Shown: positions 9,274 through 18,046 of the stretch, piece after piece
Layout of the letters: the number at the start of each line of letters is the position of its first letter
Numbering within the stretch: position 1 is the first letter of the stretch
Assembly: GCA_029237735.1 (NCBI GenBank)
Contig: JAQZBU010000012.1
Span: 1-43,050, forward strand
Source of the DNA: Ramlibacter sp.
Lineage (GTDB): Bacteria > Pseudomonadota > Gammaproteobacteria > Burkholderiales > Burkholderiaceae_C
Length of the DNA: 43,050 nt
Direction: 5' to 3'
Position numbers and translations under genes: made by a program
Notes under the pieces: generated by a model
Told to the model about the DNA's origin: nothing
Seen by the model: the letters and a program-made list of their open reading frames with translations, nothing else
The model's database searches: none

Positions 9274-12200
9274 TCAAGAAATGTCGGCCCTGGCAATGGG
9301 AATGGAACGCGGCGCACGAAGCTCACCCAGAAGGCGCTCCCTCGCTGTATGAAACTGCGCGATCGCGTTCACCTTCACCGGCCCGAACCCGCGAACCTGG
9401 TCGGGCAGCGCCGCCAGTGCCAGCGCCGTATCGAGGCTTGCCGGCCTCAATCGCTCGACCATCTCATCGACTGCATGGAAGTAGTCGGCGACAAGCTTGC
9501 GCTCTGCCACTCGCTCCGGATGGAAGCCGAAGGGGTCCATCGCGGTGCCGCGCAGGCCCTTCAATCGCGCCAGGATGCCGAAGGCGCTGAAAACCCAGGA
9601 TCCGAAGCGAATCTTCCGCGGGCGTCCGGTAGCGGGGTCCGGCCGGGAAAGCATGGGGGGCGCAAGCCACACGGAAAGGCGTCCGCCTTCCACCTGCCCG
9701 CGAAGTCCTGCCTGGAACGACGGGGTGCTGTACAACCGCGCAACCTCATATTCGTCCTTGTAGGCCATGAGCTTGAAAGCGTTGAGTGCCACGGTGCGAG
9801 CCAGGGCCCCCTTCTTGCCGGGCTGAAGGACGCGACGTTCCGCGTCACGAACCTGGTCCACCAACTGCACGTAGCGACGGGCGTACTTTTCGTTCTGGTA
9901 CTCGACAAGTTCGGCCGCGTAGCGTGCGACGAGCTCATCCAGTTCTTCCGGAGGCTTTTGTTGCGCAGCGTTCGTGGCGTCGAAGGCTTCGGCGGCTGCC
10001 TGCGGGTTGGCCGCGGCAATGCGTCCCCAAAGGAATGCACGCTGGTTCATCGCCGGGGCGACGCCGTTGGCGATGGCCAGCTCCAACGCCTCGCTGGTCA
10101 GCGGAATCAAGCCCTTCTGCCACGCATAGCCGATCATCAGAACGTGTGAAGCCGTCGACTCGCCGAACATGGACCTGGTCAACGAGCTTGCGCTGAGGGT
10201 GTAGAAGCCCTGCGGCATGGCGCGACTCTGCAATCGGGCCCGCATGCGCTCTTGCGGCAGCTGCGCGTCACGGTCGCGCACGATAGCCGCGGTAGGAGTC
10301 AAGTCCTCGTTGAGGACGACTGCAGTGCGCATGGAGGACAGCCGGGCAATGGCGTCGTCGCCCGCCGACACGACCAGGTCCGTGCCAATCAGGAGATCTG
10401 CCTCGCCGGCTCCAATCCGCGAGGCCAGGATGGCCGAGGTTGACCGGCCGATGCGCACCTGGCTGAGCACCGCGCCGTTTTTCTGCGCCAGGCCGGTGAA
10501 GTCAAGAACGTTCGACACCTTGCGATCGACCAACGCCGCTGCGCCCAGCAAAGCGCCCACTGTCAGCACGCCGCTACCGCCAATGCCGGCCAGCAGTACA
10601 TTGAAGCTGCGATCGCCCACGGCTGGAACTTCGACTGCGGGCAGGGCCTCCTTCAACTCACCCTCGCGCTGTGCGGAAATGCCGGCAGGTTTGACCAACT
10701 TGCCGCCCTCGATTTCGACGAAGCTCGGACAGAAGCCCTTGACGCACGAGAGATCGGAGTTGCAACTGGACTGATTGATCGTCCGCTTGCGCCCGAACCT
10801 CGTCTCCAGGGGTTCGATCGATATGCAGTTGGACTGCACTGAGCAGTCGCCACAACCTTCGCACACCCGCGCATTGATCACGACGCGCCGCGGCACCGCT
10901 GCGGGAGTCTTCTTGCGGCGGCGTCGCTTCTCGGCGGCACAGGTTTGCTCGTAAACGATCGCCGTGACCCCGGGAATTTCTCGAAGTCGGCGCTGGATCT
11001 GGTCCATATCGTCGCGGTGATGCACCGTCACGCCCGGTGCGAGGTCGCGGCTGGCTCTCCAGCGCTCGGGTGCATCGGAGACGAGCGCGATGGTTGCGAC
11101 ACCCTCCGCGCTCAACTGGCGCGTGATTCGTGCGGGGTCATTGACGCCCTCTGCCGGCTGGCCTCCCGTCATGGCCACCGCATCGTTGAACAGGATCTTG
11201 TAGGTCACGTTGGCGCCCACGGCAAGCGCAGCGCGGATGGCCAGCAGGCCCGAGTGCTGGTAAGTGCCATCGCCCAGGTTCTGGAAGATGTGCGATGTCC
11301 TGGAGAAGGGCTGGGCGCCAACCCATTGGATGCCCTCTCCGCCCATCTGGCAGAAGGTGTCGGTCTTGAGTTCTGGCTGCATCAGCGCCATGATGTGGCA
11401 GCCAATGCCGCCTCCGCTGACGGACCCGTCGGGCGTCTTGGTCGAGGTGTTGTGCGGGCATCCGGAACAGAAGTAAGGGCTTCTGCCAGGAACGTCGACT
11501 GGCACGAGCGCCTGCTGCCGCGCCTCCATTCTTGCCAGGCGGTCGGGCAGGCCTGCGGCTCCATTCATCCGCCGAACCAGTGCGCGCGCGACCATCAATG
11601 GGGTGAACTCACCCGTCTCAGGAAGCAGCGAGCGGCCCTGTTCATCGGTCTTGCCGATCACTGCGGGGCGCCCGCCGGCGGGGGCGTGGTAGAGCGCCTC
11701 CTTGACCTGAACCTCCACGGCGCCACGTTTTTCCTCCACCACAAGAAGTTCACGGTGTCCGGCGGCGAACTCGAGCATGCCCTCGGTCTCCAGGGGCCAG
11801 CTCATTGCGACCTTGTAGATGGAGACCCCCAGCGCGCGAAGGTCATCTGCCGAGAGCCCCAGGTCGGCGCATGCCTGCATGAGGTCCTGGTGTGCCTTCC
11901 CGACGGTCACAATGCCCAGGCGGCGTTCAGGTGCGCTGACGATCACGCGGTCCAAACCGTTGGCACGCACCCACCGGCGTGCTGCCGGCAGGCGCTCATC
12001 GATCAGGCGTCGTTCGAGTTCCGGCCGCTGCCCCGGCCACGTGACGCGCGAGTCCCAGTTCAGCATTGTCGCCCCAGGGTCGCGCTCCGGCGCCACGAAA
12101 GGGGTGTGCACCTTCAGGTCGACGACGCCGGCGGCTTCGATGACTTCGGCGATGGTCTTGAAGCCGACCCACAGGCCGCTGTAACGGGACAGGGCAATGC

Positions 12201-12765
12201 CGGCCAGGCCCATCTCGAGCACCTCGCTGACGCTTGCCGGCTGGAGCACTGGCATGGATACGGCTTGGAATATGCCATCCGTCTGGTGCGGGTACATGGA
12301 AGACTGGGCCGCATGGTCGTCACCCGAGACGGCCAGAACGCCACCCAGTGGCGAGGTTCCCATGATGTTGGCGCTGCGAAAGACGTCTCCAGTGCGATCG
12401 ACACCCGGCCCCTTTCCGTACCAGATGCCGAATACGCCGTCGACCTTTGTGGGGCCGAATGCGCGATGCATCTGCGCGCCCCAGAGCGCAGTGGCCGCAA
12501 GATCTTCATTGAGCCCGGGCTGAAAAACGATGTCGTGCGCCTTCAGCGCCGCTGCCGCTTTCCACAATTGCTGATCGTAGGCGCCCAGCGGCGACCCGCG
12601 GTAGCCTGAGACAAGGCCGGCCGTGTTGAGACCCAGGCTGCGATCCATCCGCCGCTGAACCATGGGAAGCCGCACGAGCGCCTGGATACCCGAAAGAAAG
12701 GCGGGCCCATCTTCCGTGCCGTAGATGTCCACCTTCTGGAAGGCTGTGTCAGCTGCGCCCATCAT
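9274..12765 (-). CDS. Indolepyruvate-type 2-oxoacid:ferredoxin oxidoreductase (single chain)
   Basis: A 1163-residue fused oxidoreductase that converts 2-oxoacids, typically aryl or branched, to acyl-CoA with release of CO2 and reduction of ferredoxin. In order: a pyrimidine/transketolase-like domain (residues 20-400), a thiamine-diphosphate domain with C433-S-G-C436 and GDGTYQHSG (498-506), a 4Fe-4S segment C635-EGC-GDC641 continuing to C647, further cysteines in CNSDLSCVKGFC (668-679), and a gamma-type domain with GIGGSG (727-732). Length and order match the fused form common in proteobacteria. It lies 17 bp below the full-length HMG-CoA-lyase-like frame and 10 bp above the thiolase. In this operon it could decarboxylate the 2-oxoacid released by the lyase (inference). 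Confidence 0.93.
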   Translation of the reverse strand: MMGAADTAFQKVDIYGTEDGPAFLSGIQALVRLPMVQRRMDRSLGLNTAGLVSGYRGSPLGAYDQQLWKAAAALKAHDIVFQPGLNEDLAATALWGAQMHRAFGPTKVDGVFGIWYGKGPGVDRTGDVFRSANIMGTSPLGGVLAVSGDDHAAQSSMYPHQTDGIFQAVSMPVLQPASVSEVLEMGLAGIALSRYSGLWVGFKTIAEVIEAAGVVDLKVHTPFVAPERDPGATMLNWDSRVTWPGQRPELERRLIDERLPAARRWVRANGLDRVIVSAPERRLGIVTVGKAHQDLMQACADLGLSADDLRALGVSIYKVAMSWPLETEGMLEFAAGHRELLVVEEKRGAVEVQVKEALYHAPAGGRPAVIGKTDEQGRSLLPETGEFTPLMVARALVRRMNGAAGLPDRLARMEARQQALVPVDVPGRSPYFCSGCPHNTSTKTPDGSVSGGGIGCHIMALMQPELKTDTFCQMGGEGIQWVGAQPFSRTSHIFQNLGDGTYQHSGLLAIRAALAVGANVTYKILFNDAVAMTGGQPAEGVNDPARITRQLSAEGVATIALVSDAPERWRASRDLAPGVTVHHRDDMDQIQRRLREIPGVTAIVYEQTCAAEKRRRRKKTPAAVPRRVVINARVCEGCGDCSVQSNCISIEPLETRFGRKRTINQSSCNSDLSCVKGFCPSFVEIEGGKLVKPAGISAQREGELKEALPAVEVPAVGDRSFNVLLAGIGGSGVLTVGALLGAAALVDRKVSNVLDFTGLAQKNGAVLSQVRIGRSTSAILASRIGAGEADLLIGTDLVVSAGDDAIARLSSMRTAVVLNEDLTPTAAIVRDRDAQLPQERMRARLQSRAMPQGFYTLSASSLTRSMFGESTASHVLMIGYAWQKGLIPLTSEALELAIANGVAPAMNQRAFLWGRIAAANPQAAAEAFDATNAAQQKPPEELDELVARYAAELVEYQNEKYARRYVQLVDQVRDAERRVLQPGKKGALARTVALNAFKLMAYKDEYEVARLYSTPSFQAGLRGQVEGGRLSVWLAPPMLSRPDPATGRPRKIRFGSWVFSAFGILARLKGLRGTAMDPFGFHPERVAERKLVADYFHAVDEMVERLRPASLDTALALAALPDQVRGFGPVKVNAIAQFHTARERLLGELRAPRSIPIARADIS

Positions 12766-12782
12766 TTATCTCCTTCGAGCAC

Positions 12783-13712
12783 TTACCGTGCCTTGGCAGT
12801 TGGCGCCGCGTCAGCGTCATGAAGCCGCAGCCGCTTGCCTGCGCGCATGACTTGACCAGGCAAAGGACGACCCAGCGTCTCCTCCAGCTGCCACGCCGCG
12901 CGGATGAGCGCGTCGAGATCGATGCCGGTGCTGTGACCTTCCTATTGCAGGTAGTGCACGAGATCCTCCGTGCACACGTTTCCCGTGGCGCCCGGCGCGA
13001 ACGGGCAGCCGCCTACCCCTGCAACCGACGACTCGTACTCCGCAATTTCGAGGTCGATGCCGGCAGCGACGTTCAAAAGGCCAAGGCCCCGCGTGTTATG
13101 GAAGTGCAGGGCAAGGCGTGCCTCGGGTACGGCGCTGCGCACGTTTGCGCAGACGGCCCGCACGATGCCAGGCGTTGCCATCCCCGTCGTGTCCGCGAGG
13201 GTTACATGCTGGAATCTCATGCCAGCGAACGCCTGGGCGATGCCGACGACGGACTTGACGTCGACATTGCCCTCGAAGGGGCAGCCGAAAGCAGTCGCGA
13301 TGGCAGCGCGCAAAGCAACGCCCTGCTGCGATGCCAGTTCGGCCAGCCTTTCGATGTTCGTCAGGGAATCGGCGATGCTACGGTTGAGGTTCTTCTTGTT
13401 ATGCGTCGGGCTGGCGGACACAAACGCGACCAACTCGTCTGCGCCGGCGCGGATGGCGTCATGTGCCCCCCTGACGTTGGGTGCCAGCACACTGACGATA
13501 GAGCCCTCTGGCCTGCGAATGGCCTTCAGTACTTCCGCGGCATCCGACATCTGCGGGACGGCCGCAGGAGAAACAAAGGATGTGGCTTCAACGCAGCGTA
13601 TCCCTGAAGCGAAGATCGCATCGATGAGCTGCACCTTCCGCTCGGTTGAAATGAAGCTCTTTTCGCTTTGCAGGCCGTCTCGCGGGCCGACCTCGGTGAT
13701 GGTGATATTCAT
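12783..13712 (-). pseudogene. HMG-CoA lyase family protein with in-frame stop
   Basis: An HMG-CoA-lyase-type TIM-barrel enzyme that cleaves a 3-hydroxy-3-methylacyl-CoA or similar compound to acetyl-CoA and a ketoacid. Key parts are EVGPRDGLQ at residues 7-15, the metal-binding LHFHNTRG and the signature GVGGCPFAPGATGN with its catalytic cysteine. After residue 256 an amber codon (12942-12944) interrupts the frame. In the same frame, 52 further codons read like the normal end of the family (STGIDLDALIRAAWQLEETL, then GRPLPGQVMRAG) to a TAA at 12783-12785, giving 309 positions, the usual length. The mutation is thus a single nonsense change, or readthrough occurs. The active-site residues precede the stop. 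The gene sits 6 bp after the LeuD-like gene. Confidence 0.88.
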
Positions 13713-13718
13713 AGGTCC

Positions 13719-14348
13719 TCAACGAGGTGAGTTGTTCGATTGCCATACCCACGGGCGCACCTGGCGATCCCGCTGCTGGAAGGCGGCGATGTCCTCCGTG
13801 TAGCGCTCGGCGACAGTGATGGGATCGAGCCCCTGGAGCAAGGTCTCGCGTTGAGCGGGGGCAAGCGTGAATGCATGCACCGATCCGTCAGGAAACGTGA
13901 TCTTGCACGCCTGCAGGTCAACCGCCACGTCCTTGCGTTCATCGCTCTCCAGCATGTTCAGGAGATCCTGCACCAGCCCTTCATCCAGGGTCACGGGCAG
14001 GATCCCGTTCTTGATGCAGTTCTCATGAAGGATCGAAGCGAAGCTGGGCGCGACGATGCATCGAATGCCGAAATCCGCCAAGGCCCAGACCGCGTGTTCG
14101 CGCGAGCTTCCGCACCCGAAGTTCGATCCAGCCACCAGAACAGATGCGTGGCGGAAGGGCTCGCGGTTCAGCACGAAATCCGTGATCTCGGCCCCGTCCG
14201 GCGCGTACCGCCAGCGGTGGAACAGGTAATTGCCCAGACCCGATTTTTTCAGGGTGTAGACATGCTGGACGGCAATGATCGCATCCGTGTCCACGTTGGC
14301 CTTGGGCATCGGGGCGGCCACGCCCTTCAATTGAGTGAACGCTTCCAT
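13719..14348 (-). CDS. leuD: LeuD-like isomerase/hydratase small subunit
   Basis: A 209-residue small (swivel) subunit of the aconitase superfamily, matching 3-isopropylmalate dehydratase LeuD in length. It opens with PMPKANVDTDAIIAVQHV and has the substrate-binding loop GSNFGCGSSREHA (74-86). It pairs with the LeuC-like subunit encoded 2 bp upstream. The setting, with a CoA-transferase, a Bug binding protein and a lyase but no leuA or leuB, argues against leucine synthesis. Relatives hydrate or isomerise citraconate, dimethylmaleate or alkylmalates, and such a catabolic role fits better. The symbol reflects family, not proven substrate. Confidence 0.85.
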   Translation of the reverse strand: MEAFTQLKGVAAPMPKANVDTDAIIAVQHVYTLKKSGLGNYLFHRWRYAPDGAEITDFVLNREPFRHASVLVAGSNFGCGSSREHAVWALADFGIRCIVAPSFASILHENCIKNGILPVTLDEGLVQDLLNMLESDERKDVAVDLQACKITFPDGSVHAFTLAPAQRETLLQGLDPITVAERYTEDIAAFQQRDRQVRPWVWQSNNSPR

Positions 14349-14350
14349 GA

Positions 14351-15757
14351 TCAGTCTCCAAATCGCCGGACGTCAGTGACCACCCCGGCGATGGCTGCGG
14401 CCGCCGCCACCGCGGGGCTTGCAAGATGGGTGCGGGCACGAGGACCTTGTCGCCCTTCGAAATTGCGGTTCGAAGTGGAGACGCACCGCGCACCCGGTGG
14501 AACGACGTCGTCGTTCACCGCAGCGCACATCGAACATCCCGGCTCCCGCCACTCGAAACCGGCGTCCAGGAAGATGCGGTGCAGGCCGAGCGCTTCTGCC
14601 TCGCGCTTGACCGTCATCGAGCCGGGCACAACCAAGGCTCTTACGTGAGCCGCCACCTTGCGGCCGCGTACGATTTCTGCGGCGGCCAAGAGGTCTGACA
14701 GCCGACTGTTCGTACATGAGCCGATGAAAACGGCATCGACCTTGATTCCAAGCAAAGAGGCACCCGGTGCCAGCCCCATGTACTCCAGGGCACGTTCCGC
14801 GGCGCTGCGCTGCTCTGGGTCGGTGAAGTCGGCGGGCACGGGCACCGTCGCGTCGATCGGCATCACCTGTTCGGGACTCGTGCCCCAGGTGATCTGCGGC
14901 GCAGCCGCACTCGCATCGAACCGGAGTTCCCTGTCGAACACTGCACCGTCGTCGGTGGGCAGCTGCCGCCACTGCGATACCGCAAGCTCGAAAGCCTCAC
15001 CCTTGGGTGCGAACTCACGCCCGCGCAGGTAGCTGAATGTCGTCTCATCCGGGGCGATCAGCGTCGTGCGTGCGCCGGCTTCCACACCCATGTTGCAGAG
15101 CGTGAAGCGCCCTTCCATCGACATGTCGGAGATGGCTTGCCCCGCAAGTTCCAGGGCATAGCCTGTGGCGCCTGCTGTTCCGATTTGCCCGATCAGGTAC
15201 AGGATGAGATCCTTGGGCGTCACCCCGGCGCCCAGCCGACCGTCGACCACGATCCGCATCGTCTTTGGTTTGCGCACGGCAAGCGTCTGGGTTGCCAGAA
15301 CCTGCTCGACCGACGATGTGCCGATTCCCCATGCCCATGAACCCATGGCACCCACTGTCCCGGTGTGACTGTCACCGCAGACCAGTGTCATGCCGGGCAA
15401 GGCGATGCCAAGTTCGGGCGCGATGACGTGAACGATGCCTTGCTGGGGGTCTTGCACATCGAAGTGCCGTATTCCGTGAGCACGTGTGCTGGAGCGGAAT
15501 GCCCGTATGAGGGCCGCACCGCCTTCGACAGTCTGGTCGTCCCGGTTGCGTCGCGTCGACACCAGGTGGTCCGTCGTTCCGAAGGTCAGTTCCGGGTTGC
15601 GCACCCGTCGCCCGGCCTGCTGCAGACCGTCGAAGGCCTGGGGGCTCGTGATCTCGTACAACAGATGGCGGTCGATGTGGACCAAGGTCTCGCCGCCCGG
15701 AAGGTCGGCAATGCGATGCTGATCCCAGAGTTTCTGGAAGAGAGTGCACCCTGTCAT
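14351..15757 (-). CDS. leuC: LeuC-like isomerase/hydratase large subunit
   Basis: A 468-residue large subunit of the aconitase/isopropylmalate isomerase family. It shows HIDRHLLYEITSPQAFDGLQ at the start, VCGDSHTGTVGAMGSWAWGI, and the 4Fe-4S cysteine segments FIGSCTNSR and GCSMCAA. Length and motif order equal LeuC. The iron-sulfur cluster would bind the substrate hydroxyl and carboxylate to catalyse dehydration and rehydration. It lies 11 bp after the Bug gene and 2 bp before the small subunit. As with the small subunit, context suggests a citraconate-, dimethylmaleate- or alkylmalate-type substrate in catabolism rather than leucine biosynthesis. Confidence 0.88.
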   Translation of the reverse strand: MTGCTLFQKLWDQHRIADLPGGETLVHIDRHLLYEITSPQAFDGLQQAGRRVRNPELTFGTTDHLVSTRRNRDDQTVEGGAALIRAFRSSTRAHGIRHFDVQDPQQGIVHVIAPELGIALPGMTLVCGDSHTGTVGAMGSWAWGIGTSSVEQVLATQTLAVRKPKTMRIVVDGRLGAGVTPKDLILYLIGQIGTAGATGYALELAGQAISDMSMEGRFTLCNMGVEAGARTTLIAPDETTFSYLRGREFAPKGEAFELAVSQWRQLPTDDGAVFDRELRFDASAAAPQITWGTSPEQVMPIDATVPVPADFTDPEQRSAAERALEYMGLAPGASLLGIKVDAVFIGSCTNSRLSDLLAAAEIVRGRKVAAHVRALVVPGSMTVKREAEALGLHRIFLDAGFEWREPGCSMCAAVNDDVVPPGARCVSTSNRNFEGRQGPRARTHLASPAVAAAAAIAGVVTDVRRFGD

Positions 15758-15768
15758 GCTGGCACCGC

Positions 15769-16740
15769 TTACTGGATGACAGCACCAGACCGCGACACCA
15801 GAGAGCCATGCTTCGTGAATTCAGACTTCATGAACTGCATCAACGCATCTGGCTTCATGGGCGCAGGCATCGCGCCTTCGGCTGCAATCTGACTTTTGAA
15901 GGTTTCGGATTGCACGATGGTCGAGATGGCTTCGTTCAGCTTGTGGACGATTTCAGTCGGCATGCCCTTCGGTCCGATCACGGCGTACCACGCCTCCAGG
16001 ACACAGCCTGGAAAGGTTTCTGCGATTGCCGATACGTTGGGCAGGTTCGGCAAGCGTTTTGCGCTGGATACACCCAGCACCTTGAGCCTGCCCTCCTTGA
16101 CGAGCCCTTCGACGCTTGCATACGAAAAAAACGCGACGTCGACGATTCCACTGACCAGGTCGGGAACGACAGGTCCCGCTCCCTTGTAAGGCACGTGCGT
16201 GAGCGTGAACTGCCCCTGCTCCTGCATGTACATGCCCATGAGGTGCAGGATGGTGCCGTTGCCCGATGAGCCCAGCGTGAGCTTGCCGGGATCCTTCAGG
16301 GCCAGAGCTTTGAGTTCGCCGACGTTCCGCGCCGGAAGGTTTGCTCGCGCGACCAGCACCATGGGGGTTGTCGCTACTCCTGCAATCGGTGTCATGTCCT
16401 TCAGCGCATCGAATGGAAGCTTCTTGTACAGGTGCGGGAACACGACGTAGTTCGAACTGATCAGACCGAGCGTGTACCCATCGGATTGCGCCCTTAGCAA
16501 CTTCTCGCTGCCCAGTACACCCCCCGCTCCTGGAATGTTCTCGACGAACACTGACTGGTTCAACGCCTTCGACATATGGTCGGCAAGCCGGCGCGACATG
16601 CCATCGGCACCTGATCCCGCCGAATTTGGCGTGGTCAGCCGAATGGATTTGCTGGGGTAAATCTCGTTCGCGCCGGCAAATCGCGCGGTGCACAGGAGTG
16701 AGGAAGCGGCGAGAATCTGGCGGCGATTGAGTTTGGTCAT
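15769..16740 (-). CDS. Bug/TctC-family substrate-binding protein
   Basis: A 323-residue periplasmic binding protein with a twin-arginine-like signal (NRRQILAASSLLCTARFAGA). The mature part has YPSKSIRLTTPNSAGSGADG, ENIPGAGGVLGSEKLLRA, the HVPYKGAGPVVPDL segment and LPNVSAIAETFPG, in the order typical of Bug proteins. It sits between the CoA-transferase (49 bp) and the LeuC-like gene (11 bp), so it very likely binds the carboxylate that the operon degrades. As with the first Bug gene, no TctA/TctB partner is present. It is clearly diverged from the 1669-2649 protein, so the two probably bind different ligands. Confidence 0.92.
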   Translation of the reverse strand: MTKLNRRQILAASSLLCTARFAGANEIYPSKSIRLTTPNSAGSGADGMSRRLADHMSKALNQSVFVENIPGAGGVLGSEKLLRAQSDGYTLGLISSNYVVFPHLYKKLPFDALKDMTPIAGVATTPMVLVARANLPARNVGELKALALKDPGKLTLGSSGNGTILHLMGMYMQEQGQFTLTHVPYKGAGPVVPDLVSGIVDVAFFSYASVEGLVKEGRLKVLGVSSAKRLPNLPNVSAIAETFPGCVLEAWYAVIGPKGMPTEIVHKLNEAISTIVQSETFKSQIAAEGAMPAPMKPDALMQFMKSEFTKHGSLVSRSGAVIQ

Positions 16741-16789
16741 GCTGTTGTCTCCATGGTTTTGCGTGGGAAGTGGAAAAGGCCGATTTCAG

Positions 16790-17992
16790 CTAGTGAGGTC
16801 CGGCGACGGCGCCCCGGTCGAACAAGTCTTTCGATTCGGCATCCGTCAGCCCCCAGGCTTGGAGGTACTTGCCGGTCTGCGCGCCCACGTCTTGTGGTTG
16901 CAGACGAACCGTCGGGAGGTGGTCGTTGATCCGGAAAGGCATGGCTGGTACGCTGGCCCGCCGCTCACCCACAGTGACCTCGAGCAGCGAGCCGTTGGCG
17001 CGCAAATGTTCATCTTCCAGAAGATCCAGCGGGGTGCGAACGGGCCCGAACGGAATTCCGGCTTTCTTGCAGAGCGTCTCCACCGATGCCATCGAGAGCG
17101 TTACGAACTTCTCGTTCAGACGAGGCAGGAGCCAGGGCCGTTCGGCGGTTCTGCTGGTATTGGTCGCCAGGCGTGGATCGCCCAGGAGTTCCTCGAGGCC
17201 AAAGGCAACGCAGAAGCGGTTCCACTGCGCGTCGCTGGTGATGCCGATGAACATCTGCCCGTCGGCGCACTGGCAAAGGTCGTAGAGGCACCAGGCTTGG
17301 GTCCTTGCTGGCATGGGCACGACGGGCGTGTCGCCGAACTGCGCCATCGCCATGTGTTGGCCGACCAGGAACGCGGTGGTCTCGTACAGAGCGCTCGTCA
17401 CGAGCGCGCCCTGCCCGGTGTGTTCGCGGGCACGCAAGGCAGCGGTGATTCCGATGACACCGAACATGCCACCTGTCATGTCCACGATGGATGCGCCGGC
17501 GCGAATCGGCTGGCCCACCGGGCCGGTCATATAGGCCAGTCCCCCCATCATCTGCACGACTTCGTCCAGAGCAGGCCGTGCCTCATAGGGCCCTGGCAGA
17601 AATCCTTTGAGCGAACAGTAGACGAGCCGCGGATTAATGGCGCTCATTTCCGCATACCCATACCCGAGCCGGGTCATCACTTCGGGACCGAAGTTCTCGA
17701 TGACCACGTCTGCCCACTGGATGGCGCGTTCGAGCGCAGGGCGAGACAGGGGATTCTTCAGGTCGATCGCAACGCTCTCCTTGTTGCGATTGAGATAGCC
17801 GAAGAAGCCCGATCCGAATCCTTGGAGGCTGCGCGTCGGGTCGCCCTCCACCCGCTCGATGCGCACGACTTCAGCGCCAAGATCTGCGAGGATCAAACCA
17901 CATGTGGGAGCCATCACCGTGTGCCCGAAGTCCAGCACCTTGATACCGGCGAGCGGATATTTGGAAGAAATGCCTTGGTCTGTTTGTTTCAC
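16790..17992 (-). CDS. CaiB/BaiF-family (class III) CoA-transferase
   Basis: A 400-residue class III CoA-transferase with a GTG start. The N-terminal part has GIKVLDFGHTVMAPTCGLIL and LADLGAEVVRIE; the likely catalytic aspartate is D143 in ALDEVVQMMGG, the position that forms the acyl anhydride in formyl-CoA transferase. VDMTGGMFGVIGITAALRAR and the C-terminal PFRINDHLP region complete the fold. Such enzymes transfer CoA between carboxylates; members include succinyl-CoA:(R)-citramalate CoA-transferase. It is the first gene of the eight-gene operon and divergent from the IclR gene across 54 bp, so it probably activates the imported acid or an intermediate. Confidence 0.92.
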   Translation of the reverse strand: MKQTDQGISSKYPLAGIKVLDFGHTVMAPTCGLILADLGAEVVRIERVEGDPTRSLQGFGSGFFGYLNRNKESVAIDLKNPLSRPALERAIQWADVVIENFGPEVMTRLGYGYAEMSAINPRLVYCSLKGFLPGPYEARPALDEVVQMMGGLAYMTGPVGQPIRAGASIVDMTGGMFGVIGITAALRAREHTGQGALVTSALYETTAFLVGQHMAMAQFGDTPVVPMPARTQAWCLYDLCQCADGQMFIGITSDAQWNRFCVAFGLEELLGDPRLATNTSRTAERPWLLPRLNEKFVTLSMASVETLCKKAGIPFGPVRTPLDLLEDEHLRANGSLLEVTVGERRASVPAMPFRINDHLPTVRLQPQDVGAQTGKYLQAWGLTDAESKDLFDRGAVAGPH

Positions 17993-18046
17993 TAGATGAT
18001 CCTGTATGATCGTTGGATGAAACGACTTTAACGTAAGAGGAGAGAT
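17993..18046. promoter_or_regulatory. Divergent promoter/operator between caiB-like and iclR-like genes
   Basis: Only 54 bp separate the two start codons, so both promoters and the regulator's site must overlap here. It holds ATGATC repeated 10 bp apart (ATGATCCTGTATGATC) and the inverted pair CGTT-GGATGA-AACG, both candidates for IclR binding. AGGAGAG just before the iclR start is a clear ribosome-binding site. Confidence 0.5.

Noticed and set aside
10945..12609. A 554-codon plus-strand open frame
   Set aside because: It is antisense to the clearly conserved ketoacid oxidoreductase and has no recognisable motif.
13719..15757. LeuC/LeuD as leucine-biosynthesis genes
   Set aside because: No leuA or leuB is present, and the pair is embedded between a Bug receptor, a CoA-transferase and a lyase in one operon, which fits catabolism better.
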